37,439 nucleotides of DNA, taken from assembly GCF_014736495.1 (NCBI RefSeq), contig NZ_MDUX01000033.1:1-37439 (forward strand), read 5' to 3'. Source of the stretch: Candidatus Dactylopiibacterium carminicum (GTDB lineage: Bacteria > Pseudomonadota > Gammaproteobacteria > Burkholderiales > Rhodocyclaceae). Below are positions 1 through 8,213 of the stretch, one piece after another (position 1 is the first letter of the stretch; every line of letters begins with the position of its first letter). The notes beneath the pieces are model-generated. The model was not told the DNA's origin. It did not search any database and saw nothing but the letters and a program-made list of their open reading frames with translations. The translations under genes and the position numbers were made by a program.

Positions 1-33
1 CCACTTGGTTGCCAGCTTAAGGCTTCGAAGTGT

Positions 34-567
34 CTAGTGAACCGGGGGCGATTCATTCATCAAGCTCGCTGGCGACTCATCATATTGATCGGCACGCTCG
101 CAGCAGTAAGCCCATTCCACCCACAGCCAGGGATCTTCCGGCTTCAGGGTGCGGGCTTGTTCCGAAAGATTCCGAGCCACATCGAAATCTCGAAACAAAG
201 CCATCAGAAAACCACGCAGCGACAAGTAATCAGCCTTTGCCGCGATAGATGCATCGTCTGGTAACGGATATCGTGCGAAAGCCAGCCAGCCGGCATACGG
301 GCCATGCCGGTAAATGCGGGTACGGATCAATGCATTCACTGCATCGGCATTTCCTCGATGGCGCCGCCCCAGACGCAAACCGATCAGATCGCCACGACGG
401 TCTTCACCCAGGAAGCGCAAAGCCCGCATGGCAAGGCAGGCAGCACGCACACCGTGTTCCGACAGCAGGTTTTCAATATGGGGATGAACTCTCAGATACA
501 GACCGGCATCGATCCAGGCCTCAATTTCATCGAGAGAGACTGCTGCACAGACGGAAGACTCACTCAT
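34..567 (-). CDS. TPR-like protein, probably C-terminally truncated
   Basis: The product is a soluble, helix-rich protein of 177 residues with no signal peptide or membrane segment. Helical pairs around residues 40-70 and 105-160 look like degenerate tetratricopeptide repeats; the segment ending in LKPEDPWLWVEWAYCCERAD is typical of the end of one repeat entering the next. The start is taken at the ATG at 567, with AAGGGA five bases upstream; a GTG one codon earlier is also possible. The reading frame stays repeat-like up to about position 85 and then runs into low-complexity sequence (ESPASLMNESPPVH) and a stop. In similar proteins I would expect the repeats to continue. A junction or frameshift near position 75-85 is therefore likely, and the remainder may lie outside the window. 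The molecular function is unknown; TPR modules usually mediate protein-protein contacts. Confidence 0.6.
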   Translation of the reverse strand: MSESSVCAAVSLDEIEAWIDAGLYLRVHPHIENLLSEHGVRAACLAMRALRFLGEDRRGDLIGLRLGRRHRGNADAVNALIRTRIYRHGPYAGWLAFARYPLPDDASIAAKADYLSLRGFLMALFRDFDVARNLSEQARTLKPEDPWLWVEWAYCCERADQYDESPASLMNESPPVH

Positions 568-742
568 CACAATCCCTTAAGTTTGCGAAAACGCGACGCC
601 TCGTGCTGCAAAGGGTCGGTATACGCCACAGCTTAAGAGGGCGGATAGATCATGTCCATGAAATATGCAAAAAGGAAAACAGGCACATTCAAGAACACCT
701 GGTGCGAGGCTTTTTCTGTTCCAAAACCAGTCAGGACGGGAT

Positions 743-1513
743 CTACACCGACCCCTTTGACGCACGGATCACCGGGCGCCGGCGCCACAGCGGACGCAGC
801 GCGTGGCTGAGGTCGTCCACCACGGGCACGATGGCCAGGGGCACGGTGAGCGCATAACCCGCGTGCTTGAAACCGATGGCCCCGAGGATGCCACCGGTGA
901 AGAAGGCCAGCGCCAGCCCGCCGAGCACGCGCAGGCGCGCATGGTTCGCACCGACATCGGTGTGCACCTCGCGGCTGCGGTTCCAGTAACACAGCTTGCC
1001 CAGCTCGATACCGATGTCGGTGATCACGCCGGTGATGTGAGTGGTACGGATCTGCGCATTCGAGAGCTTGGTCACCAGTGCGTTCTGCAAGCCCATCATG
1101 AAGCACAGCAACATCACCGTGGCCGGCACGAACAGACCGTCGATGGTGGAGAGCTGCGCACCGAGCAGGCCGAAACACAGCATCAGCACGGCTTCGAGCA
1201 ACAGCGGACCGGCGTATTCGCTGTGCAGGCGCCGCCGCCGCGCGTAGTGCACCAGCATCGCACTGAGTGCCGCGCCCCCCAGGAAAGAGATCAGCGCGCC
1301 GACTCCGGCAAGCACGAGGCCGAATTCGCCGGTCGCCAGGTTGTCGGCCATGGAGGAAACCACGCCGGTCATGTGCGAGGTGTACTGGCGTACGGCCAGG
1401 AAAGCGCCGGCGTTGGTGGCGCCAGCGATGAATGCCAGGGTGAAACCGAGATGCAGGTTGCTGTCGCGGTTGCGTTTTCTGCCCGTCAGGCGGCGGGCGT
1501 AGCGAATGGGCAT
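743..1513 (-). CDS. YoaK/DUF1275 family membrane protein
   Basis: This is an integral inner-membrane protein with about six hydrophobic segments. The first (LGFTLAFIAGATNAGAFLAV) and the following TSHMTGVVSSMADNLATG are characteristic of the YoaK/DUF1275 family, as is the later GLQNALVTKLSNAQIRTTHITGVITDIG. Members are about 220-250 residues long and their transport function is not established. I chose the ATG at 1513 (256 residues) because family members begin shortly before the first membrane helix. The frame stays open to 1606, but the extra 31 residues are proline- and serine-rich and unlike the family. No strong ribosome-binding site supports either start. The gene is alone on its strand between the TPR-like gene and the lipoprotein gene, with gaps of about 175 and 270 bases. 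Confidence 0.8.
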   Translation of the reverse strand: MPIRYARRLTGRKRNRDSNLHLGFTLAFIAGATNAGAFLAVRQYTSHMTGVVSSMADNLATGEFGLVLAGVGALISFLGGAALSAMLVHYARRRRLHSEYAGPLLLEAVLMLCFGLLGAQLSTIDGLFVPATVMLLCFMMGLQNALVTKLSNAQIRTTHITGVITDIGIELGKLCYWNRSREVHTDVGANHARLRVLGGLALAFFTGGILGAIGFKHAGYALTVPLAIVPVVDDLSHALRPLWRRRPVIRASKGSV

Positions 1514-1695
1514 GAGATGACGGGGCTCGCGGATACTGCCTCGCGATACCGGACTTGACGCAGGGGGAGCTGAAGCCGGAACGATGACGCAGGAAATGCT
1601 GAACACACACGCGACGCCGTGGATCAGGCCGGTCAGGCGGCGGCGGGGAGAACCTCGTCGGAGTCAGGCCGGCCGGGGCACTGAAGCCGCAGCCG

Positions 1696-1717
1696 TTCCG
1701 CCACCCAGGCGGCGGAA
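1696..1717. repeat. Hairpin with 7-bp arms (TTCCGCC/GGCGGAA)
   Basis: A GC-rich perfect inverted repeat with an 8-base loop lies in the roughly 270-base gap between the YoaK gene start and the end of the lipoprotein gene. It sits about 70 bases past the lipoprotein stop codon on the minus strand and could end or stabilise that transcript. No T-run follows, so it is not a standard intrinsic terminator. I see nothing else of note in this gap. Confidence 0.35.
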
Positions 1718-1785
1718 TGCTGGGAACATACGCCCGCTCACCGCTGAAAGGAAGGCGGTGCGATCAAATCTTGCAGACTTCTGCT

Positions 1786-2106
1786 TCAGTCGTCAGACGC
1801 CTCGCACTGGATCGGCACCATGCGTCCGATCTCCAGCGTGAGTTGCTGCCCCTTGCCCCGCAGCGAGGTCGGCCCGTTGCTGTACCAGAAACCGGAAGCG
1901 GACACCTGCTGCTGCAGCTCCAGCGTGCGCCCTTCGCGCACCAGCACTGCCACGCCCTGCAACGGGAAGTAACGCACCTCGATCTGCTCGCCACTGGCAC
2001 AACGGTAGTGCACACGGTTCATCGGCGTTTCCTTCTGCATGCCCTCGGGGACGCTGGCACAGGCAGCTAGCGCAAACGCCAGCAGCGACAGAACGGTTTT
2101 CTTCAT
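1786..2106 (-). CDS. MliC-type lysozyme inhibitor lipoprotein
   Basis: A small secreted lipoprotein of 106 residues. MKKTVLSLLAFALAAC is a classic lipoprotein signal with the lipobox LAAC, so the mature protein would begin at Cys16 and be membrane-anchored. The mature part has the MliC pattern: an early Tyr-x-Cys (YRCASGEQIEVRYF), a serine-glycine segment (SASGFWYSNGP), a lysine-glycine turn (RGKGQQLTLEI) and a late Cys (PIQCE) that would form a disulfide with the early one. MliC proteins inhibit C-type lysozyme by inserting a conserved loop into its active site. The ATG at 2106 is preferred because GGAAGG lies eight bases upstream; the GTG at 2115 overlaps that site. There is no operon partner on this strand within 60 bases. 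The family assignment rests on pattern, not on a search. Confidence 0.75.
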   Translation of the reverse strand: MKKTVLSLLAFALAACASVPEGMQKETPMNRVHYRCASGEQIEVRYFPLQGVAVLVREGRTLELQQQVSASGFWYSNGPTSLRGKGQQLTLEIGRMVPIQCEASDD

Positions 2107-2175
2107 ATCGAGCACCTTCCGGTGATGACGGCAGGGGGTACATCACCAGATTAGCCCGCACGCCAGCGAATAGGT

Positions 2176-3657
2176 TCAGTCCGGATGGTCGCAGCCGCAG
2201 GCTGGCTTCAGCCCGAGCAACTCGCTGAATTCACCACGCCGTGCGCAGGAGGCCGCCGTGCGCAGCACACCGGGCCGGCCGCGCGGGATGAATTCGCCGC
2301 TGCCGCGTGCGGCCAGCAGCTCGCCGTCGCGTACCACGTAGCGGCCACGGCTGAAGACCATTGTTGGCCAGCCGGTGATACGCCGGCCTTCGTAGGGTGT
2401 ATAGCCCACGTTGTCATGCAGCAGCCCGGCGCTGACTTCCACCACGCGTTGCGGATCCCAGAGTGCGATGTCGGCATCCGCCCCCACGGCAATGCTGCCC
2501 TTGCGCGGTGCGAGGCCGTAGAGGCGGGCATGGTTGGTGGCGGTGAGTGCGACGAACTGCTCGATGCTCATGCGCCCACTCATCACGCCTTCGGAAAACA
2601 GCAGCGGCAGGCGCAGCTCGATGCCCGGCACGCCGTTGGCCATTTCCTTGAACGTGGTGGCCTCGCCCTTGGGCAGCTTGCCCGAAGCGTCGAAACGGTA
2701 GGGTGCGTGATCCGACGAAAACACGCCCAGCGTGCCATCCAGCAGCCCCTGCCATACGGCCTGTTGCGAATCCGCGTCGCGCGGCGGCGGGCTGCAGCAG
2801 AATTTGGCGCCTTCCATCCCGGCGAGATCACTGTTCCGGGCTTCCAGGAACAGATACTGCGGGCAGCTCTCGGCCAGCACCGGGGCCCCCAGCTTCTGCG
2901 CGGCACGGATCACGTCCACGGTCTCGCGGCCTGCCACATGCACGATCAACACCGGCACGTCGATCAGGCGCGCCAGCGCGATGGCGCGGTGCGTCGCTTC
3001 CGTCTCGGCCAACGCGTCATGCGCCACGGCATGGAAGCGCGGCGCGGTGTGACCACGCTCCAGCAGACGATGCGCCACCCAGCGGATCATGTCGTGATTC
3101 TCGGCATGCATCATCACCAGCGCCCCCAGCTCGCCCGCAGTGTCCATCACGTCGAGCAACTGGTAATCGTCGAGCTTGAGCCTGTCGTAGGTCATGTAGA
3201 CCTTGAGCGAGCTGATGCCGTCGCGCACGGCCCGGGGCAGGTGCTCGCGCAAGGCTTGCTCATCCGGATGGGTAAGGATGAGGTGGAAGCCATAGTCGAT
3301 GACGGCCTTCTCGGCAGCACGCCGATGGTAATCGGCGAGCACTTCGGGGATGCTGTCGTTACGGTGCTGGGCCGCGAACGAAAGGATGGTGGTCGTGCCA
3401 CCAAAAGCGGCGGATACCGTGCCGCTGTAGAAATCGTCCGCGCACATCACGCCCATGCCTGAAAGCTGCTCGATGTGACAGTGGCTGTCGATCCCGCCCG
3501 GCAACACCCAGCGGCCAGTGGCATCCACATCTTCGCGACCGGGCGGCAGACCGGGTGCGATGGCGGTGATCCGCCCCTGCTGGATACCGATGTCGGCCTC
3601 GAAAGTCGCGTCCGCATTGCTGATGCGGCCATTGCGGATGGTGAGATCGAATGCCAT
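2176..3657 (-). CDS. D-hydantoinase / dihydropyrimidinase
   Basis: A cytosolic cyclic amidohydrolase of 493 residues, the usual length for the family, which opens hydantoin or dihydropyrimidine rings to N-carbamoyl amino acids. All expected metal-site residues are present and correctly spaced: His59-x-His61 in GGIDSHCHIEQ, the lysine that is carboxylated (Lys152 in SSLKVYMTY), His184 (MMHAENHD), His240 (LIVHVAG) and Asp316 (SSDHAPYRFD). Tyr155, part of the substrate-gating stereochemistry loop in known hydantoinases, is also present. It follows the SDR gene after 24 bases and the two form a leftward operon diverging from a LysR gene. A racemase homologue, an amidase and an amino-acid importer lie on the other side of that regulator. 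No recognisable N-carbamoyl-amino-acid hydrolase is present, so the second ring-opening step would need the amidase or an enzyme elsewhere. Family confidence is high; the exact substrate is unknown. Confidence 0.9.
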   Translation of the reverse strand: MAFDLTIRNGRISNADATFEADIGIQQGRITAIAPGLPPGREDVDATGRWVLPGGIDSHCHIEQLSGMGVMCADDFYSGTVSAAFGGTTTILSFAAQHRNDSIPEVLADYHRRAAEKAVIDYGFHLILTHPDEQALREHLPRAVRDGISSLKVYMTYDRLKLDDYQLLDVMDTAGELGALVMMHAENHDMIRWVAHRLLERGHTAPRFHAVAHDALAETEATHRAIALARLIDVPVLIVHVAGRETVDVIRAAQKLGAPVLAESCPQYLFLEARNSDLAGMEGAKFCCSPPPRDADSQQAVWQGLLDGTLGVFSSDHAPYRFDASGKLPKGEATTFKEMANGVPGIELRLPLLFSEGVMSGRMSIEQFVALTATNHARLYGLAPRKGSIAVGADADIALWDPQRVVEVSAGLLHDNVGYTPYEGRRITGWPTMVFSRGRYVVRDGELLAARGSGEFIPRGRPGVLRTAASCARRGEFSELLGLKPACGCDHPD

Positions 3658-3681
3658 GGAGTGTTTTTCTTTTCCGGGGGC

Positions 3682-4461
3682 TCAGAATGTACCGGGATAA
3701 TGCCCGCCGTCGAGCAGCAGGTTCTGCCCGGTGATGAAGCCGGCCTGCGCGCTGCACAGGTAAGCACAGGCATCACCGAATTCTGCAGGGTCGCCCAGAC
3801 GGTGTGCCGGATTGCCCGCGCGGCGCTCGGCGATCACTTCGTCGATGCTCTTGCCGCGCTTGGCCGCCCATTGTGCGGCAGTCTCCTTGAGGCGGTCGGT
3901 CTCGAAAGGGCCAGGCAGCAGGTTGTTGATGGTCACATTGTGGACGACGGTCGTACGTGCCAGTCCGGCCACGAAGCCTGTGAGGCCAGCGCGCGCGCCA
4001 TTGGACAGGCCGAGGATGTCTATCGGCGCTTTCACAGCTGCAGAGGTGATGTTGATGATGCGGCCGAAACGGCGCGCAATCATGCCATCCACCGTGGCCT
4101 GGATCAGCGCGATCGGGGTCAGCATGTTGGCGTCCAGGGCGGCGATCCAGGTATCGCGATCCCAGTTCCGGAAATCCCCAGGCTTGGGGCCACCGGCATT
4201 GGTGACCAGGATGTCTGGCTGCGGACAGGCCGCCAGCACGGCGCTGCGGCCCTCCCCGGTGGTCACGTCGGCGATGACGGTCGCCACCTCGACGCCCGCG
4301 CTGGCACGGATCTCCGCAGCGGTCTGCTCCAGTGCCTCGGCGCCACGCGCCACCAGGGTCAGGCTGACGCCTTCCCGCGCCAACGAGATCGCACAGGCGC
4401 GCCCCAGCCCCTTGCTGGAAGCACAGACAAGGGCTTTGCGCCCCGAAATACCAAGATCCAT
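3682..4461 (-). CDS. Atypical SDR-family protein lacking the YxxxK pair
   Basis: A Rossmann-fold short-chain dehydrogenase/reductase homologue of 259 residues, the usual SDR length. The cofactor loop is CASSKGLGRA (residues 13-22), the NAG motif is at 88-90, and the active-site serine is Ser140 in NITSAAVK. Thirteen residues further on, where the catalytic tyrosine belongs, the protein has Ser153, and the lysine four residues later is Arg157 (SNGAR instead of YxxxK). The C-terminal GFITGQNLLLDGG is canonical. The fold and dinucleotide binding are probably intact, but the standard proton relay is not. This may be a known atypical subgroup with altered chemistry, or a non-redox role. It is the first gene of the leftward operon with the hydantoinase. 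The ATG at 4461 gives a natural N-terminus. Confidence 0.85.
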   Translation of the reverse strand: MDLGISGRKALVCASSKGLGRACAISLAREGVSLTLVARGAEALEQTAAEIRASAGVEVATVIADVTTGEGRSAVLAACPQPDILVTNAGGPKPGDFRNWDRDTWIAALDANMLTPIALIQATVDGMIARRFGRIINITSAAVKAPIDILGLSNGARAGLTGFVAGLARTTVVHNVTINNLLPGPFETDRLKETAAQWAAKRGKSIDEVIAERRAGNPAHRLGDPAEFGDACAYLCSAQAGFITGQNLLLDGGHYPGTF

Positions 4462-4785
4462 GGAAAAGCTTCGATATGCAGAAACAGGGCACGAAGTGCT
4501 TGAAGCAAGGATTCACCACACTGGTGCAGCGCCCCTGCCTGACTCCATCTTGCCCGGCGCCACGGAAGCTGTCCCATACCTTTTTATCCGGCAGCCTTAA
4601 CCGTTTGTTATTCACCTGAACCGGCTGGCGTTCCCCGCCATGACTCGGAACCGGAGCAGTTGCCGCTTCATGCCATGGCGCTAAACAGCACACGTAAGCC
4701 GGCGTGCGGCACAGGCCTTGCTAATCAGGAAGAAAGCATTAACCCCCCGTTATGGGTGGTCTTTCCCTGCTGCCGGAGCCCAACC
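4462..4785. promoter_or_regulatory. Divergent promoter region between SDR and LysR genes
   Basis: This 324-base gap must hold the leftward promoter for SDR-hydantoinase and the rightward promoter for the LysR gene. I see no convincing sigma-70 boxes. An imperfect inverted repeat (ACCCCCC/GGGTGGT around GTTAT) lies at 4742-4760, about 25 bases before the LysR start. It shares the string CCGTTATGG with the palindrome at 5726-5744 and is a candidate binding site for the encoded regulator. No gene is credible here. Confidence 0.45.
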
Positions 4786-5718
4786 ATGTCCCTGAACCTG
4801 CGCCAGATCGAAGTATTCCGCGCCGTGATGATCACCGGCTCCATCAGCGGCGCCTCGCAGTTGCTCTTCGTCTCCCAGCCGGCGGTGAGCCGTCTGCTGT
4901 CGCACACGGAGTCCCGCATCGGGTTCGCGCTCTTCGAGCGCATCAAGGGGCGTCTATACGCGACGCCCGAAGCGAAAAAGCTGTTCCGCGAAGTCGAGCA
5001 GGTCTATGCCGGCGTTCAGCGGGTCAACGAGCTGGCACGCGAGCTGGAGGAGCACAGCGAAGGCATCCTGAACGTGATATCCAGCCCGAGCCTGGGCCAG
5101 ATGGTGATTCCGCAGGCCATGGCCGCCTTCCGGGAGCATCATCCGCAGATCAAGCTGGGTTTCCAGTATCTGGGCCTGTCGCCCCTGGTGGAGCGCCTGC
5201 TGAACCATCAGGCCGACCTCGGCGTAACCATCGTGCCGGTCGATCATCCCAACCTGGAATGCTCGCCACTGGGTAGCGGCCGGCTGGTGTGCATCTGCCC
5301 GCCCGGCCATGCACTGGCTCGGCATGCCCTGCTGGGCGCCACCGATCTGCTGGCGCATCCGCTGATCGCCTATGACCGCAGTTCGCCTTTCGGTCTGCTG
5401 GTCACTGGCTTGTTCGAACAGGTGGGCGAGAGTTACCGCACTGCCATCGAGGTGGGTTCTCCACAGAATGCCTGTGCGCTGGTGATGGCGGGCGCCGGTA
5501 TCGCCGTGGTGGATGAGTTCTCGGTGCGCAGCTGGCCGGAAAACCAGTTGGTGGTGCGCCCGCTGCAGGACGCTCCCAGCCTGCAGGCCAACCTGGTGCA
5601 CACCCGCTTCGAGCCGCTGTCGCAGACGGCGCAGACTTTCGTCACCGTGCTGCGCAGGTTCATGCAGGGCACGGAATGCCCGGCGCAACGCCAGCCAGAC
5701 TTGCCCGAGATGGCTTAA
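4786..5718 (+). CDS. LysR-family regulator of the hydantoinase cluster
   Basis: A transcription factor of 310 residues. The N-terminal winged helix-turn-helix (residues 1-60) has the family pattern: LRQIEVFRAVMITGSISGAS followed by LLFVSQPAVSRLLSHTESRIGFALFER. The C-terminal two-lobed effector domain runs from about residue 90 to 295. The ATG at 4786 is chosen because the helix-turn-helix begins there and GGAG lies eight bases upstream; the open frame back to 4660 adds non-homologous residues. It sits between the leftward SDR-hydantoinase operon and the rightward lyase-amidase-racemase-transporter genes, the normal position for a LysR regulator controlling both. The likely inducer is the transported substrate or a ring-opened product. 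A palindrome just downstream (5726-5744) is a candidate target. Confidence 0.9.
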   Translation: MSLNLRQIEVFRAVMITGSISGASQLLFVSQPAVSRLLSHTESRIGFALFERIKGRLYATPEAKKLFREVEQVYAGVQRVNELARELEEHSEGILNVISSPSLGQMVIPQAMAAFREHHPQIKLGFQYLGLSPLVERLLNHQADLGVTIVPVDHPNLECSPLGSGRLVCICPPGHALARHALLGATDLLAHPLIAYDRSSPFGLLVTGLFEQVGESYRTAIEVGSPQNACALVMAGAGIAVVDEFSVRSWPENQLVVRPLQDAPSLQANLVHTRFEPLSQTAQTFVTVLRRFMQGTECPAQRQPDLPEMA

Positions 5719-5725
5719 CACGCCG

Positions 5726-5744
5726 TTATGGATGCCCTCCATAA
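5726..5744. promoter_or_regulatory. LysR-type palindromic operator candidate
   Basis: A perfect 7+5+7 palindrome (TTATGGA, TGCCC, TCCATAA) contains the T-N11-A arrangement of LysR-regulator sites. It lies 71 bases before the start of the DapA-like gene and 8 bases after the LysR stop, a standard activator position. Part of it (CCGTTATGG) recurs upstream of the LysR gene. Confidence 0.5.
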
Positions 5745-5814
5745 AAGCAAACGACACACGCGGAAGCGTTCTGAATAATGGATTGCAACGCCACAGCAAC
5801 CCAGAAATCCGCTC

Positions 5815-6756
5815 ATGACCGCCCTGCTCCACACCCCCGACAGCCTCGCCACCACCCAAGGCGTATTCACCATCTGCCCCACACCCTTCGCGGCCGACGG
5901 CGCACTCGATCTGGCCAGCATCGCTTCACTGGTCGATTTCCAGATCGAGGCGGGCGTCAGCGGTCTGGCGATCCTGGGTTTCCTGGGGGAATCGCACAAG
6001 CTGTCGCAGGAGGAGCGCAGCCAGGTGATCCGCGCCTTCATCGCCCGCGCCGGGGGCCGTGTGCCGGTCTGGGTCGGTGTGCGTGCGCTGGGCATTGCCG
6101 GCGCCATCGAGCAGGCCCGCGAAGCCGAGGCACTGGGTGCCGAGGCCGTGTTCGTCGCACCGCTGGATACCACCTCGGATGCCGTGCAGTTCGACTATTA
6201 CCCCGCGGTGGCCGAAGCCATCGGCATCCCGGTGGTGATTCATGACTTCCCGGATTCCTTCGGCACCGAGCTCAGCGCCGATCTGGTCGCCCGCCTGGGC
6301 CGCGAAGGCGGCGTGGGCATGATCAAGATGGAGGAGCCGCCGGTGGGCCAGAAGATCACCCGCATCCTCGATCTGGCCGAGGGCAGCATGCGCGTATTCG
6401 GCGGCCTGGGCGGCGTGTACTTCCTGGAAGAGCTGCAGCGCGGCGCCGTCGGCACGATGACCGGCTTTGCTTTCCCCGAGATCCTGGTGCGCATCCACCA
6501 GCATCACGCGGCCGGTGATCTGGCGGCGGCGGCAGCCACCTTCGACCGTTACTGTCCGCTGATCCGCTATGAATTCCAGCCCAAGATCGGCCTAGCGCTG
6601 CGCAAGGCGATCTACATGCGCCGCGGCGTGATCGCCTGTGATGCGATCCGCAGCCCCGGCATGCGCATCGATCCGATCACGTTGCGCGAGCTGGAAGCCA
6701 CCGTGGCACGCGTGGGCCTGTCATTGGCCCATCGCGGCATCTACGCCATCGACTGA
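5815..6756 (+). CDS. DapA-like (DHDPS/NAL family) aldolase or lyase
   Basis: A class I aldolase-type TIM barrel of 313 residues. The Schiff-base lysine is Lys171 in GVGMIKMEEPP. The usual catalytic tyrosine, 28 residues earlier in the YNxP motif of dihydrodipicolinate synthase, is His143 here (VIHDFP). The carboxylate-binding GTTGES motif reads GFLGES at residues 55-60, and the conserved arginine that follows YNxP is a phenylalanine. These changes argue against lysine biosynthesis and for another pyruvate- or oxo-acid-dependent lyase, dehydratase or hydrolase in this superfamily. It is the first gene of the rightward catabolic unit, 96 bases after the LysR gene and 36 bases before the amidase. 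The family is clear; the reaction is not. Confidence 0.85.
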   Translation: MTALLHTPDSLATTQGVFTICPTPFAADGALDLASIASLVDFQIEAGVSGLAILGFLGESHKLSQEERSQVIRAFIARAGGRVPVWVGVRALGIAGAIEQAREAEALGAEAVFVAPLDTTSDAVQFDYYPAVAEAIGIPVVIHDFPDSFGTELSADLVARLGREGGVGMIKMEEPPVGQKITRILDLAEGSMRVFGGLGGVYFLEELQRGAVGTMTGFAFPEILVRIHQHHAAGDLAAAAATFDRYCPLIRYEFQPKIGLALRKAIYMRRGVIACDAIRSPGMRIDPITLRELEATVARVGLSLAHRGIYAID

Positions 6757-6792
6757 ACCGCGCAACGCCTTCTGTTCCCGAGAGAAAAGACC

Positions 6793-8196
6793 ATGTCCAT
6801 CGAAATCCACAAACTGAGTGTCCGCGAAATCGGTGAGCGCCTGCGCAGCCGGGAATTGACGGCCCTGCAGGTCGTCGACCATTTCCTGGCCCGCATCGCG
6901 GCGCTGCAGCTAGTGCTGAATGCGTTCATCCATGTCGATGCCGAAGGCGCGCGCGCAGCCGCCAGGGTCAGCGACGGACTGCTCGCCAAGCGTGCGCCGC
7001 GCAGCTGGCTGGAAGGCATTCCGGTTTCGATCAAGGACAACATCTTCGTCAAGGACATGCCCTTCGTCTTCGGCTCGCCGCTGTTCAAGGACAACATCGC
7101 CGATCACGACGAACTGCCCATCGAACTGCTGCGCAAGGCGGGTGCGATCATCATCGGCAAGACCAACCTGCCCGAATTCGCCAGCCGGGGCTCGACCTAC
7201 AACCCGGTTTTCGGCGCCACCGGCAACCCCTGGAACCCGGCCCTGACCGTCGGTGGCTCCAGCGGCGGCTCCGTCGCCTCGGTGGCAGCCGGCATGGTGC
7301 CGCTGTCGCTGGGTACCGATGGCGGTGGCTCGATCCGCCGGCCGGCCGGCTACACCGGGCTGGTCGGGCTGAAGCCGACCCTGTCGCGCATTCCCCGCGC
7401 GGACGGATTCTCCTCGGTGCTCTACGACTGCGAAGTGGTAGGCCCGATCGGCCGCACGGTGGACGACGTGCGTCTGATGCTCGCCGCCATCGCCCGGCCG
7501 GATCGCCGCGATCAGCGCTCGCGCGGTTTCGCGCCCATTGACCAGACTGCCGCCACGCCGCGGAAGCTGAAGATCCTCTACGTGCCGAAGCTGGGCAACA
7601 ACCCGGTCGATCCGGAAATCGCCCGCAGTTGCAAGGCCGCTGCACAGCAGCTGGCAGCGCTGGGGCACGAAGTGGTCGAAGGCGCGTTGCCTTTCGACAT
7701 CCAGCCGGTGACGGATCACTGGGCCAAGATCGGCAACGTCTGCATGTCGCTGATGGCACTCGACCATCCCCAGTTCAAGGACAAGGTGACGCCGGATTAT
7801 CGCGATCGCGCGATTGCCGGCGATGCAATCAGCGGCGGCGAGTACCAGGGCGTCATCGAACTGCTGTTGCAGTTGCGTTCGGCGGTCGGTCAGGCTTTCG
7901 AGACCTGGGACATCATCATGACGCCGACCTCGGCTGCCAATCCCTGGCCGAAGGATGAACCCTTCCCGCCCGTGATCGATTGTGAAAAGGTAGGCCCGCG
8001 CGGCCATGCGGTATTCACCAGCTGGGTGAACGCCTGCAGCCACCCCGGCATCGCCCTGCCTGCCGCGCCGACGGCATCCGGCCTGCCCGTGGGCTTCCAG
8101 CTGGTGGCGGATTTCGGTGCCGATGAATTGCTGCTGGACCTGGCCGCGCAGTTCGAACGGCAGCATGAATGGAAGGACCTCTGGCCAGCCTGCTGA
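6793..8196 (+). CDS. Amidase-signature (AS) family amidase
   Basis: A cytosolic amide hydrolase of 467 residues. The Ser-cisSer-Lys triad is complete and correctly spaced: Lys81 (IPVSIKDN), cis-Ser156 (GGSSGGS) and nucleophile Ser180 (DGGGSIRRPAG). The spacings of 75 and 24 residues are those of well-studied members such as FAAH. The glycine-serine signature spans about residues 150-182. The family includes indole-acetamide hydrolases, allophanate hydrolases, 6-aminohexanoate cyclic-dimer hydrolase and GatA; it is too short for allophanate hydrolase and there are no gatB/gatC neighbours. In this cluster it could hydrolyse an amide or carbamoyl product of the hydantoinase, which is an inference. 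The ATG at 6793 follows AGAGAAAAG. The racemase homologue begins 17 bases after its stop. Confidence 0.9.
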   Translation: MSIEIHKLSVREIGERLRSRELTALQVVDHFLARIAALQLVLNAFIHVDAEGARAAARVSDGLLAKRAPRSWLEGIPVSIKDNIFVKDMPFVFGSPLFKDNIADHDELPIELLRKAGAIIIGKTNLPEFASRGSTYNPVFGATGNPWNPALTVGGSSGGSVASVAAGMVPLSLGTDGGGSIRRPAGYTGLVGLKPTLSRIPRADGFSSVLYDCEVVGPIGRTVDDVRLMLAAIARPDRRDQRSRGFAPIDQTAATPRKLKILYVPKLGNNPVDPEIARSCKAAAQQLAALGHEVVEGALPFDIQPVTDHWAKIGNVCMSLMALDHPQFKDKVTPDYRDRAIAGDAISGGEYQGVIELLLQLRSAVGQAFETWDIIMTPTSAANPWPKDEPFPPVIDCEKVGPRGHAVFTSWVNACSHPGIALPAAPTASGLPVGFQLVADFGADELLLDLAAQFERQHEWKDLWPAC

Positions 8197-8213
8197 GCCC
8201 GGATGCCGCGACC

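Noticed and set aside
2185..3462. 425-codon plus-strand frame inside the hydantoinase gene
   Set aside because: Antisense shadow; composition is His/Arg/Gln-rich and no motif is present.
6910..8166. 418-codon minus-strand frame inside the amidase gene
   Set aside because: Antisense shadow of a gene with an intact catalytic triad.
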